From: Neopestalotiopsis rosae | Lineage: Eukaryota > Ascomycota > Sordariomycetes > Amphisphaeriales > Sporocadaceae | Reading direction: 5' to 3' | Length of the DNA: 64,000 nucleotides | Assembly (NCBI GenBank): GCA_023078685.1 | Contig: JALGAS010000006.1 | Span: 620,001-684,000, forward strand | In this document: in pieces, positions 44,976-55,781 of the stretch | Position numbering within the stretch: position 1 is the first letter of the stretch | Layout: each line of letters starts with the position of its first letter | The notes under the pieces: model-generated | What the model saw: only the letters and a program-made list of their open reading frames with translations | The model's database searches: none | Told to the model about the DNA's origin: nothing | Program-made: the position numbers and the translations under genes

Positions 44976-45910
44976 ATGTTCAGCTCATTTCTCAAGTCCT
45001 CGGTCCCATTTACGCCAAAGACGGACATTCCTTCGCTCAAAGGCAAAGTTATTATTGTGACTAGTGGCAACAGTGGACTCGGAAAGCAGGCGATCCTTGA
45101 ATTTGCCGTCATGACCCCGAAGCGATCTGGTTGGCAACACGCAGCACCGAAAAGGCAGAAGCAGCTATCAAGGACATTCAAAAGGAGGTACCGACTGCCA
45201 ACATCCGGTTCCTCGAACTAGATTTGGGCTCTTTTGCATCCATCAAGAATGCCGTCAACGTCTTCCTAGCTGCTTCAGACCGCTTGGATATTCTCATGGA
45301 GAACGCCGGCATCATGGCCACCTCGGAAGGGCTCACCAAAGAGGGATACGAGGTGCAGTTCGGTACCAACCATGTCGGCCATGCCTTGTTCACGAAGTTG
45401 CTCTTACCGGTTCTGCTACCTACCGCCAAGCAGCCCGGAGCAGACGTGCGCGTCGTCGTTCTCTCGTCTGCTGGCATTTGCTATGCTCCGCCTGAAGGGA
45501 TACAGCTCGACAAGGTGACGACGACCTGTGGTGGTATGACGACCCACACGCGCTACGGACAGAGCAAGCTCGCCAATGCTCTATATGCTCGCCAATTTGC
45601 CAAGGCGTACCCAGAGATTACCGTCGCGTCCATTCATCCGGGAGGAGTCAACACAAATCTGGCGCGGTACATGACAGAGGACAGCCTGAAGTTTCGTTTG
45701 GTGTGGGTCATTGGGCAGCACGTCACTACTAGTGTTGAAAATGGTGCGAGGAACCAACTTTGGGCGTCCGTCTCCAAAGATGTCATCAGCGGTGCATATC
45801 ACGTGCCCGTAGGCGTACGCGATGAACCGGCCGCTGTGCAAGACGACGACCTCGCAAAGAGATTATGGGATTGGACTGAGACACAGTTAAATAGCGAGAT
45901 AGACCAATAG
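44976..45910 (+). pseudogene. Short-chain dehydrogenase (retinol-dehydrogenase-like) with frameshift
   Basis: A typical single-exon fungal SDR of about 310 codons, split by a one-base loss. Frame 1 starts at 44976 and runs through the cofactor motif VTSGNSGLGKQAILEFA to about 45107. From 45110 the family sequence resumes in another frame (HDPEAIWLATRSTEKAEAA) and runs to the stop at 45910. Only two bases (GT) separate the frames, so an intron is excluded. The rest is normal: ENAGIM, VVLSSAG (catalytic Ser), RYGQSKLANALYARQF (Tyr-x3-Lys). The first Gly of the usual TGGNSGLG cofactor motif is Ser. A second gene starting at the Met at 45131 would lack the cofactor site. Best read as a pseudogene or a one-base sequence error. 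Confidence 0.78.
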
Positions 45911-46555
45911 CATGGCAATTAAAAGTCGACGATGTTAAAATAGGGGCTCGGCCTTCTACATTTTGGACCTTCATGACCCACTATTACTACCTACATACGA
46001 TCACTACAGAGACTGGGATCTTATAGCGGGGCCAACCTTGTTTTACATCAAAACTCACCATGTTACCAATTCCATCAACGGTTTGGTAAAAGTTGTAAAA
46101 ATAAAGAAAGGCTTCAAGTATAATAAAAATATATTTAAAAATTCTACGCTATGTATATATCGGTATTATTTTCAAAAAGGATTGGAAAAATTGCTGAAGT
46201 TGAATTTGGTCACAAATACGCTGATTTCAGTGGGAGAACTATACATTTTACCATGAGGCTCTATATATAATGCTGTACTTTCGCAGTAAAAAGCATGAAA
46301 AGGGCTAAAAGTAAAACGTGACAGTCAGTTTACTTTATAATTATGTATTTTTGCAATTTCTTCAATTTTTCCTGGGCTGGAGATACTGGAGTGAACATGG
46401 TGACTCTTGGTGGGAAATAGGATGCGCGCCCACATAAATTTAGGGTACTATCACTACGTACACACTTTCAATTCCTCCGTAAATACGTACAGATACTCAA
46501 ACAACTAGTCAATCACTTGACTCATCATAGCCTCGTTCCATCTCAATATGGACGA
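45911..46555. other. Intergenic region with AT-rich island
   Basis: Convergent spacer containing a markedly AT-rich stretch at about 46060-46360 (runs such as AATAAAAATATATTTAAAAA), unlike the rest of the window. The frame through it encodes a Lys/Asn/Ile-rich peptide typical of AT-rich DNA rather than a recognised protein. Confidence 0.5.
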
Positions 46556-47377
46556 CTAGCAATCTAGCCGAAGAACCATACCTCCTCCCCGAACAACGTC
46601 AAACGTAGAGTATTGTATGTCCGACTTCAGATCTGGGAATGCCACTTCCTTGAAGATAATGGTCAACTTGGACGTTGACATCTTGCACAAGACCTCCTCT
46701 TTAACCTGTATCTTGCTTGCTTTGGCCTTGCCGCAGTGTTCATAGACCAAGAATACCTTCTCTAGAGACTTCATCTCTTCGAAGGACGCACAACTGAGTG
46801 CTGCCAGTTGCCTCAAAACTACCGAAGAGTCTCGGAACTTGAGTGGGCGCGTGATGTCTTCATTGTTTTGAATCCATTCCTGTTGTACCATCGAGAGTGT
46901 CTTTAGATCCGTACAATAGATACGAATGATATCAAGGACATGAGCGTAGTCCTCGTACAGACTAAGCTGACGCGGAATACCGCTCAAGCATGGAACTTGT
47001 ATGCCAATATGCTGTAGAAGTTTTGCATTTGGCGCGACTTGTGAAATGAACAGCTCGATATCCGGGATAGTGAGATAAGTATCGTATTTCGCACCAGTCT
47101 CCGGGCCACGAAGCCAGTAGCTCTGGAAGTAAAAGTGATTTTTCTGATAGAACATCTTCAGACACTCGTGGTAAATCTGCTTGCTCACACGGAGAATCGT
47201 TGGGCAAAGGCCTGGCTGTCGAACCTCCTCGTTCCGGTCGTATATCCACTTGGGCTGCATGTACCCAAGAAAAAGCCCAAAATATGTCACACAGATAGGC
47301 TCGTGACGAACAAGGAGGTACTCAAAGATTGACAAACGGAGTTCCACAGGGAGTCCCAGCAATGTGGGTTCCGTCAT
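46556..47377 (-). CDS. F-box-like / 2EXR-domain protein
   Basis: Single-exon, 273 residues. The N terminus LLGLPVELRLSIFEYLLVRH is the F-box-like motif common in fungal 2EXR-type proteins. It is followed by the family pattern LRVSKQIYHECLKMFYQKNHF. The remainder shows leucine-rich helices but no recognisable repeats. Such proteins are numerous and lineage-specific in ascomycetes; some may act as SCF ubiquitin ligase adaptors, but no function is known for this group. The start at 47377 places the F-box at residue ~6, as usual. No lesion. Confidence 0.8.
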   Translation of the reverse strand: MTEPTLLGLPVELRLSIFEYLLVRHEPICVTYFGLFLGYMQPKWIYDRNEEVRQPGLCPTILRVSKQIYHECLKMFYQKNHFYFQSYWLRGPETGAKYDTYLTIPDIELFISQVAPNAKLLQHIGIQVPCLSGIPRQLSLYEDYAHVLDIIRIYCTDLKTLSMVQQEWIQNNEDITRPLKFRDSSVVLRQLAALSCASFEEMKSLEKVFLVYEHCGKAKASKIQVKEEVLCKMSTSKLTIIFKEVAFPDLKSDIQYSTFDVVRGGGMVLRLDC

Positions 47378-48061
47378 GGTGGTGTAGTAGGATTATGATG
47401 ATGGAGGGGCTTTCAAGGGGGTTGCCTGTCATTAGAATATGGTAAAAGAACAAACATGATGTGGTTTATATATACTCAAGAAACTGAACGTTTATTGGAC
47501 ATTGCTGCCCTTATCGGGCTTGTGCGAAAACTTACAGGTTTTGGTCCACGGCAAAATTCAAAGAATTCGCTGCGGAAAAAAAAAAGTAGAACAACAAAAA
47601 GCAACATTAATGATGCTTAGAGTATGTTGAATGATTAGAGAAGTCTCCAACAGTTCGGTCCTTTCGTGACGGACGTCCCCAAAAGTGTACTTTTGAGTGA
47701 CGCTGCAAAATAAACATGCACAAATGAAGAGTCACAGAAAAAGGTAGAAAAGGGGAGAAAAGCAACAATGACTTCAACCACCATAACTTCGTTCTATCTG
47801 CACAGAGTACTACCCAAGTGGAAAAAATGTGTCACACAAAGATTGGCAAAGGTTATCTTAGGCAGGAATGGCCAGACACGTACTTGACTAAATCACATCA
47901 GGGGCTATTAGTGAAGCAGATATACCTAAAAAGGATGCAGCGGAGCACCCTGAAACAAGATGCAGGCTGAAACTTAGTTATGATTCGGCCGAACTTTTGC
48001 GACAAGGCACATGAGCCCCGGTCTTTTATTCGCTGCTGACTATGTATGTCCTCCCATTCAA
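47378..48061. other. Intergenic region
   Basis: No recognisable feature; an A-rich run lies near 47575-47600. Confidence 0.5.
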
Positions 48062-50941
48062 TTACAGGGCTGTTACAGTAGTTACAGTATAGAACTCAGC
48101 CTCAATAATATTGAGGGCTCCACTCGTGCTAGAAATGGTAATGGACTGTCCAGTGGTGGCATTAAAGGCAAGAGTGATGTATCCTAGCGACAAAGACGTG
48201 GTGTTGGACCAAACGGTCGTATTGTCTACGGCGATCTCCAGGTGGTACGATTTGGTGCGGAAGCTGGACAGCTTGAGAACCACTTCGGAGACGTTGGACT
48301 CCTCCTCGAGCTCGTACTGTATCCAGGCCGTGTCGGTGGAGCTGTCGCTGGACCAGGCTGTATCTTCGTCGTCGTCGATAGATAGCTCTGCGTCGTCCTC
48401 GTTTGAGCCCGCTGTGACGGACTTGGCCTGTAGAGCCACTCTGCCCTGCACAAAGGACGCTCCTGATGGGGTTGGACCTCTGGTCAAAGGACTAGTCATA
48501 TTCGCTCCGGGCAGCTCGAGTCCCAAGCCATTGGTGTTGGGGAATTCAATGGTGTCGATTTCGATAGAAGCAGAGTCGAGGCCGTCGGCCGTCGCCTTTA
48601 GAGTGACCTTGCCAGCAGTCGTGGTAGATCGTAGCAAGACTCTGTTGACGCCGTTTTCAACGGGTAGCGAGGTGGCTAGAATATAGTTGTCGTCCTGTCC
48701 CACGGCAATACCGCCGCGCCATTCTGCCTCGCCCGAAAGGTCGAAGTCGATCGTATCGAGTGCTGTAGGGACCCGCGTGCCATTGGCATCCACGACTTCG
48801 ACCTCGACAAGGGCGATATCGGCCCCAGAAGCATGGAATCCAGAGGCCGAGGTATAGGGTGTCAGACGAATCGACGCAGCTTCGCCTGTAGTAACGCGCT
48901 TGTCGGTGACCTCTGCCTCGCTCGAATTTGCGGCGTACCCAAAAGCCTCGAGCTCACCAGACTCCCAGTCGACATCAGTGAAAGTGTAGAGATATCGGTG
49001 GCTCTGCTGTCCCATACCCAGAGACTTGCCATTGAGTTTGAGCTCGACCTCATCAGAGGTTGAAACCACCCAGACGTCCTTGGTGGTGCTGTCGTTGTAG
49101 TTCCAGTGTCCGATGATGTGAATGGCAGCTTCGTCAATATCGACCCAGTTGTTCCACATGACCTGATGTGCGTACCAACCCTGCTTGGGCAGGCGCATAG
49201 AATCGACCTCGCCGGAAGTCCTATAATTCTGCGAGCCGCGATGGTGGGTGTTGCTGTCAGAGAAGATAATGTTGACTCCTCCAGCATTGACCCGTGTTCC
49301 TTGTCCTGGGCGCTGCTCATAGTAGTCGAACCAGCGAACCACATCTTCGACGGCATGAGTATCCTGGTTGTGATCATAACCATCACCATCCTCAACGTAG
49401 GTGTTGTCAAGGTGGTAGGGAATTGTCCAGTTGTCCCAGTACTTTCTGATGCCTTCGTCACGAGAGTACTCCATTTGCCAGAAAGGGATCTTGGATCCCT
49501 TCTTGATGTAAAGCATCTCGCCGCCGTACTCGGCCACGGTAGAATTGAGCATCTCTCGTGCACCGATTGCGCGTCCACCATGGGGGTCATACAAGTCTCG
49601 AATGTCTTTCATCACTTGCATGTGCTCTTCGCTGATGCCGTGGTTGCCGCTCTCGTAGAAGACAATGCTGGGGTTGTTCTTGTTGTAGATGATGGCGTCG
49701 CGCATGAGCTCCGTGCGCTGCGTCCATCGATCGCCAGTGACGTCGCCCTCGGAGTCACCAGCGGGCATAGCCTGAATGACACCGAGTCTGTCAAGCGATT
49801 CAATATCTTGCTTCCATGGTGTGACGTGCATCCATCTCACCAGACTTCCATGGCTAGCAAGGACGAGCTCATTCGAGAAGTCTGACAGTCATGCAGGAAC
49901 GGAGCACCCGAGAGCAGGCCACTCGTTGGTGGAGCGTTGAGCATAGCCCTTTAGATGGAGAGCTCTGTCATTTAGCTTGAAGTATCCGTCGGCAAAGTCG
50001 GTCTTTCGGAAGCCAGTAGTCGTTTCGACTTGGTCTACTGCAGTACCGTTAATCAAAAGGCTTGTCTGGACAGTGTAGAGATACCCGTAGCCCCAACTCC
50101 AAAAGTTCAGGCCGTCAATGGATGAGGAGACATTGGCGGTGATGGTAGCGTTGCTTTCCAGCGTGTACTCATCGCTCTTCATTTGACCAACAACCTTGCC
50201 ATCGAGATCCTTGACGACGGCCTCGAAGACAAAGTCAACGGTATCGCCGGACTCGTTCTTGATTTCGGACTCCGCTGTCACTGTAGCGGATCCCGCCTCG
50301 ATGTCGTGATTCTGAGCATAGACGTACACGCCTGTCGTGTTGAGGTTTGAGTAAAGCGGCAAGGTCTGATACAGGCTGTTGGCGGTGTGCAAGTATGCAT
50401 TCTTGTTGATGCCGCCGTAGTTGGCGTAGAAGTTCTGGTCGTTCCATTGGTATCGCGAGTTGGTAGAAACTTCCCGGTAATCCCAGCTGTTGTCGATGCG
50501 AGCCGCGACGACGTTGGTGCCGTCAGCCACAATCAGGTCGCTGACATCAAAGCCGAACGCCATGACGCCGTTTTCACTTCTGCCAATCCACTCCCCATTT
50601 AAGTAAAATTCACCGCCGTGGCGAATTCCCTCAAATTCGAGGAAAACTTTCTCAGTCGGGCCGGGCACGCTGAAACTTTTGCGATACCAAGCGATACCGG
50701 TGGTCAGATTTTCGATGGAAACCTTAAATGCATCATCTTCGTTCCATGCATGAGGCAGGGTAATGTTGCTCCATGAAGCATCATCGAAGTCAATAGCTGA
50801 AGCATCGTCGTCGTCTCCAACAAAGACCTTCCAGTTTGAGTTGAAGTTGTACTTGGCTCGCTGGCTGGTGAAGTCTGCTGCAATGGCGCTGGTAGCAAGC
50901 ACAGCCACTGCCTGAATCACGCGGACAAGAGGGTAATGCAT
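48062..50941 (-). pseudogene. GH2 beta-galactosidase, interrupted by in-frame TGA
   Basis: One frame of 959 sense-or-stop codons runs from 50941 to 48062, broken only by TGA at 49891-49889 (codon 351). A signal peptide (MHYPLVRVIQAVAVLATSAIA) is followed by the GH2 sugar-binding domain (ITLPHAWNEDDAF, GEFYLNGEWIGRSENG), the Ig-like domain and the barrel (RALHLKGYAQRSTNEWPALG). The catalytic region is downstream of the stop: FYESGNHGIS and FWQMEYSRDEG. The C terminus has a discoidin-like carbohydrate-binding domain (TAWIQYELEEESNVSEVVLK). Family members read ...SVPAWxSDF at the stop, so a TGG-to-TGA change is the simplest explanation; the flanks need no intron. The truncated product would lack the active site. 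It heads an apparent sugar-utilisation cluster. Confidence 0.85.
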
Positions 50942-51579
50942 GATGTCGGTGTTTAGACCCCAAGGAATGCTCTGGATTGCTCTGGATCTCTACATCTCAT
51001 ACAAGATTTCGAATGGTGATATATAGGATTTTAAATATGGCTTGGTGTTCTTGATTCTACTATGTGATCTGCTACGATCGCCACTATACGCATGCAGCCT
51101 CGCTACAATGATCCGAAGACCGTAGGCAATACCCCGACGGGATCGTGGGATATATGAGCGATACTCCATATAATGGTCGCATTTAGCCACGCTGCGATGG
51201 ACACTTTGGCTAAACCAAGCTCGGCATATGATCGAATCTTCAGCCACAAAGCCATCAGCGAGGTGCCGCTCCGCAACAGCTCCGCATTTAGGCGAAGGTT
51301 TTCTCCATTTGCCCCAACATCGACGCCGGGGGACGAGCATAGCGGCCGATTGGAGTTTCCGCCAATCAGCTTCCGATGCGATGTAGCAATTGTCACTATA
51401 TTCAGGTAACGCAATCGAACTCTCACAAACAACAAATATAATGCCGACATTGATAATCAATTATGTCATGGCGCATGTAGGGAACATGGTAATGAGACTC
51501 TTGAGTGCGGCGGAGATCAATTCAATCATCCAGTCTACAGTATAGCGCCTCTTGACACCCGCCCACTTCAGATTGCTGC
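50942..51579. other. Intergenic region
   Basis: Promoter of the GH2 gene and 3' flank of the SDR gene; nothing else recognised. Confidence 0.5.
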
Positions 51580-52488
51580 TCATGGTAATGTATAGCCTCC
51601 GTCGATGACCATGTTGGCTCCAGTCATGTAGCAGCATGCATCGCTGGCGAGGAAGACGTACGCCTATCCGCATGTTAGTCACCTATCTCAATCGGTCCTA
51701 TTGCTGCTTACACTCTTTAGCTCGGCAGGGTGGCATATCCGTCGGCCCGGAATCATGGACATCCATTGATCGAACCGCTCCTTTGGTTGTTGCGTAAGCA
51801 CTGCCGGCACATTAGTCAACATGTCGCATATATCAGGCACGAAGATGCACAACATACTTTCCGTCATGATGAAGCCCGGGGATATGCAATTGACCCGAGC
51901 AAAGTCCACCCACTCCACAGCCAAGCTCTTGGCCAGGTGCACCACGGCGGCCTTTGACGCATTATAGGCGGCCTGCGTCTGGGGGATGTTGACCAAGATG
52001 GCGCTGACGGACGCGGTAATGATCAGGTTGCCCTTGCCCTGCTTCTTGAAAATCTTGCCCGCCGCCTGGGCCGTCCACATGACGCCGTCGAGATTGACGC
52101 TGTTGTTCTTTGCCCACGTCTCCTCCGTGTACTCGAGGTTGGGGATGTTGGCGCAGACGCCGGCGTTGGCGACCATGACGTCGAGTCGGCCGCCGCCGAA
52201 CTCGGCCGCGATCTGGCCAATCACGGCGGCGGCATTCTCCCGCTTGGACACATCGCACTGGAAGGCCTGGACGCGGACGCCCGTCGCCGAGGCGATCTGG
52301 GCGGCGATCTCGGGCGCGTCGGAGCTGGTGGAATAAATGAGGGCCACGTCGGCGCCTGCTTCGGCCAGGCCGCGAACAATCTCGACACCGATGCCGCGCG
52401 CACCGCCCGTAACGGCCGCGATCTTTCCCTTCAATGAGAATTGTGAAAGGACTGGGGTGTTGACATCTTCTGGCGCAAAGAGAGGCAT
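51580..52488 (-). CDS. SDR sugar/polyol reductase (sorbose/L-xylulose reductase-like)
   Basis: Three exons (52488-51858, 51800-51712, 51663-51580) join in phase, giving 267 residues, standard for classical SDRs. The cofactor motif is AAVTGGARGIGVEIVRGL, followed by VANAGV (NNAG-like), ITASVSA (catalytic Ser), AYNASKAAVVHLAKSLAVEW (Tyr-x3-Lys), and the C-terminal FLASDACCYMTGANMVIDGG. The N terminus (PLFAPEDVNTPVLSQFSLKGK) resembles fungal NADPH-dependent sorbose, mannitol or L-xylulose reductases of pentose and galactose catabolism. It lies between the GH2 gene and a sugar porter. No lesion. Substrate assignment is inferred from similarity and context. Confidence 0.88.
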
Positions 52489-53795
52489 TTTCGTTGTGAG
52501 GTTCAGCTCTCAAACTGTAGTGTGCTTAAAGAGGGTGATTGTCGTGGTATTCTGGACGATGATGAGGGAGGGGTCGTATATCTTGAGAAAGATAAACAGT
52601 GAACATTGCTACTGACTCGTCAGGTATGACGCCTGACCCCGAATAGTGGTACTGTGCCTCCAAATTGACGCATCCGATCATGGAGATCTAGGAACCTGGT
52701 ATAGAAAACTGGGGATATTTGGAGTACCACGTATGATGCGGGCAGTTCGCTATCGTGGCCCACGGGGGTGGGGGGTCAGCGTTCGCTGGCTTGTGTTTGC
52801 CCCTTCCACTAATGCATCTTCCCCGCACCGTGTAAACCTCCTAATCTGGAAGTTTAGGCTTTCTATCTTAGAACGGTTATTTAGACTGCCATTTCCCCAG
52901 TCGCTAGGACCCCTAGGAATGGCTGTTCCATATATGACTCTGCATGACATAAGTAAATAGACTTGGTGTATGCTTGTGGAGTTTAGATTCGGAGCGTTGA
53001 ATCGTCAGCCTTCTGGAACTCGTCGTCTAGGCATATGGGATGATCTTCAATGACTCCGCATGTTGTTTAATCTATGCCCCGCGTCGCTTGCAGGTACCGC
53101 GTGCTTGCTAGTTGAAGGTCGAATGCGGAGAAATGCTGAAATGGATACCACGAGCCAAGCTTGACTTAGTAATTGATTCCGATGTGACGAATCTGGAACA
53201 TCTGGAAACCACTTTGGGATACAGTCATACGTTCGAGTCCTGCAGGTGCCTGTCCTCGTGAAGTATAGCGGCGCAATGTCGGTAAGCGACGGCAGGTACA
53301 GCGCTGCCAAACTGCAGGGCGCTGCATCTAGTCAGCTCTGTAATAGGTGGCTTGGATCTTATAATCGATAAGCCCAGTGGCAGTATTGTATAGTCGGGAC
53401 AGGTATACTGGTTCGAAAAAACCAATAATCTACGGTTTCTTCATTGTTGAAAGCTAGATGGCAAGTTCAAGCGATTCATGACATTGAGTTCCATTCTTCC
53501 AATCAAGCCGCTTTTGATATTTCCATAGGAAGAACAATACTTGGTTTACGCATTGCTAGCCTCTGAAGTTGGTTTTGATAATTTGCATTCATTCTCCGTC
53601 TTATTCTACTATCTCCGTAACTCCTCCACATGTTTGTATAGCAGACTATGCCGTCCTTAGACTTTATCTGGAGTTGCGTCCATGGTCGAGCGTACACTCT
53701 GACGACGGTTCTGCACCACCTCTTCTGTTGCGTATCGTATATATCTCTACACTAGCCTAAGCTGGGTAGGGAATTCCCACTTTTGTCCTTATGGC
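52489..53795. other. Intergenic region, 1.3 kb
   Basis: SDR promoter and 3' flank of the sugar porter. No gene, tRNA or repeat that I can support. Confidence 0.45.
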
Positions 53796-55781
53796 CTAGC
53801 GGGATATTGCGATATCTTCTTCCTCGCGAGCAATGTATTTCTGTGGACGCTTGGCGCTTACGGCATCGGTGTCGCGTGTCACAATGAGTGTCGGGTTCGA
53901 TCGGTAGTAATCGTCGAGATCTTCAAGGCTGCGGTTTGCTGGACAGAAGTTAGTGTGCGTAATATGATTCCAATCAAGGAGCTGCTTACAGGTTTCTGGA
54001 TAGAAGAAGTAGATAATTGGCAAGAAAATGGCGTTGAAGACAGTCCAGACAATCCAGAATTGCCAGCCGAGATTCTTGATGCCAATAGGCGTGATTTCCA
54101 CAATCACAAATTTAGTGATCCTGTGTCTCGTATTAATACCTCCTGCCACAAGATGGACACAAGACCTCCACCTACCAGTTTGTGCAAGTAGCGACAGCGG
54201 CGCCCTTTGTTCTCATTGGCAGCGAGTTGATTTCAGTGGGATAGAGCCACGGTACTCCCAGCATGCCCAAGCCAAAGGCAATGTAGTAGAGGAAGAAGAA
54301 GGCAATGGCGACCTTTCCGAGCTCTTCGCTGTTTCTAGAAACCGAAGCAAAACGCAAGAGAATGGTGATTACAAGGAAAGCGACGAATTGTCCGACAGTC
54401 GACAAGAGCATTAGCGCGCGTCGGCCGAGTCGCTCCACGAGTGTAACAGCCACGAAGGAGAATATGAGATAGGTGACAGAGTTGATGGCGACCAGGAGAC
54501 GCGACATTTTGTTCGAAAGACCAATTACATCAATGAAAACTAGGAGAATATTAGTAACAAAGTCAGAGAGGTACAGCTTCAGATTGTGTTGACGAACCCG
54601 TTGGCAGATACTGTTGATTTGACACGATTAGCTTTGACTCGTTTCCTTATGGTACGTAGCTGGAAGGGAGCTCAACTTACATATGACATGATGTTGATTC
54701 CACCAAATTGTTGCATCAGTTGTGTACCAGCACCCAGAATCAGACGACGGAGAGTATGCGTGCTGTGACCATCACCATTGCGGCCTCGAAGCAGGTCTCC
54801 CCACTTGATGGCATGCTCTTTTTCGTAGTTGACGCTGTACTCAATCTCCTGCAGTTGCGTCAAGACGATAGGGTCCTCGACGTGCTTGGCTTCTAGACAG
54901 GCCAGAATGGGCACGGCCTCTTCGCTGCGGCCGTGGGCGATAAGCCATCGGGGAGATTCAGGCAGCCAGGGGACCGTGCCCCACAGAATGAAGATGAAGA
55001 AGAACTGGAAGGCGAGCGGGAAACGCCAGGCGACGGAGCCGCCGGCGAAGGGTAGTCCATAGTTGATCCAGTTGACGAGGCAGAAGCCGGCAATATTCAT
55101 CCACATCTCCAAAAGCACGAGCTTTCCGCGCCATTCTGCTTTCGCTGTTTCGGTTTGCCAGACAGGAGCCGTGGCCGTGTTGATGCCGTTTCCGATACTG
55201 AAAGTCGAGAGTTATGATTAGCCTAGTTTGAAAGGATAAAAGCAATTAAAGTCATCAAAGACGTACCCTGCTACAACACGACCAACGAACATTTGAGGCA
55301 CGCTGTACGAGGAAGCTTGCAGGATGGCCCCGACTGCCATGATGGTGGTTCCAAGCATGACTTCCTTCTTGCGGCCCAAGCGCTCACCCACGGTAAAAGC
55401 AATAACGGCACCAAAGAAACAACCAACAGCATAAATGGCGCTCATGGTCGAGATGATTTCAGTGCTGCCATCGCCAGTGAGGCCATGGAGTACAAGGAAA
55501 TCATCAGTTACAATAACGCCACCTAGAATTTACATTAGTAACCTAGACGTCCGTCATTCATGGCAAGTGGTTTTCCTTTGACGTACTGAAGACGGCCTGA
55601 TCATAACCGAAGAGTGTCATGTCTGTTGCACAAGTAAGCTACTACTGTCAGTATTGGAACGAGTGCGGCTGGGTGAAACAGGGGGCAACAGCAGGTTGCA
55701 TACAGTAATCCAGAAGGTGAGCCATCCTCCCGTCAGGCCGAATAATGGCTCCTTGGGCTGTAGGCCGTTCCCCTTGGGCAT
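53796..55781 (-). CDS. MFS sugar porter
   Basis: Eight exons join in phase and encode 517 residues: 55781-55704, 55638-55587, 55522-55267, 55197-54681, 54610-54598, 54539-54176, 54120-53990 and 53938-53796. One exon is only 13 nt and restores the YLPTVF motif. It is a plasma-membrane hexose/pentose-type transporter. Signatures are MTLFGYDQAVFSGGV (TM1), GERLGRKK (loop 2-3), MFVGRVVAGIGNGINTATAP (sugar transport motif), PWLPESPRWL, GTQLMQQFGGINIMSYY, VERLGRR, and FFYPETSNRSLEDLD. A cytosolic tail follows. The frame is intact, unlike several neighbours. It lies between the SDR reductase and the polyol dehydrogenase-like gene. Confidence 0.92.

Noticed and set aside
28622..45910. Secondary-metabolite gene cluster around the P450, MFS and reductases
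   Set aside because: No polyketide synthase, NRPS, terpene cyclase or other backbone gene is present, and housekeeping and HET genes intervene.
46060..46256. Lys/Asn-rich ORF end in the AT-rich island as a possible gene
   Set aside because: Composition is explained by AT bias and there is no recognisable protein family.
53231..53246. GTTCGAGTCCTGCAG resembling a tRNA B box
   Set aside because: No matching A box at the right distance upstream and no cloverleaf could be drawn.
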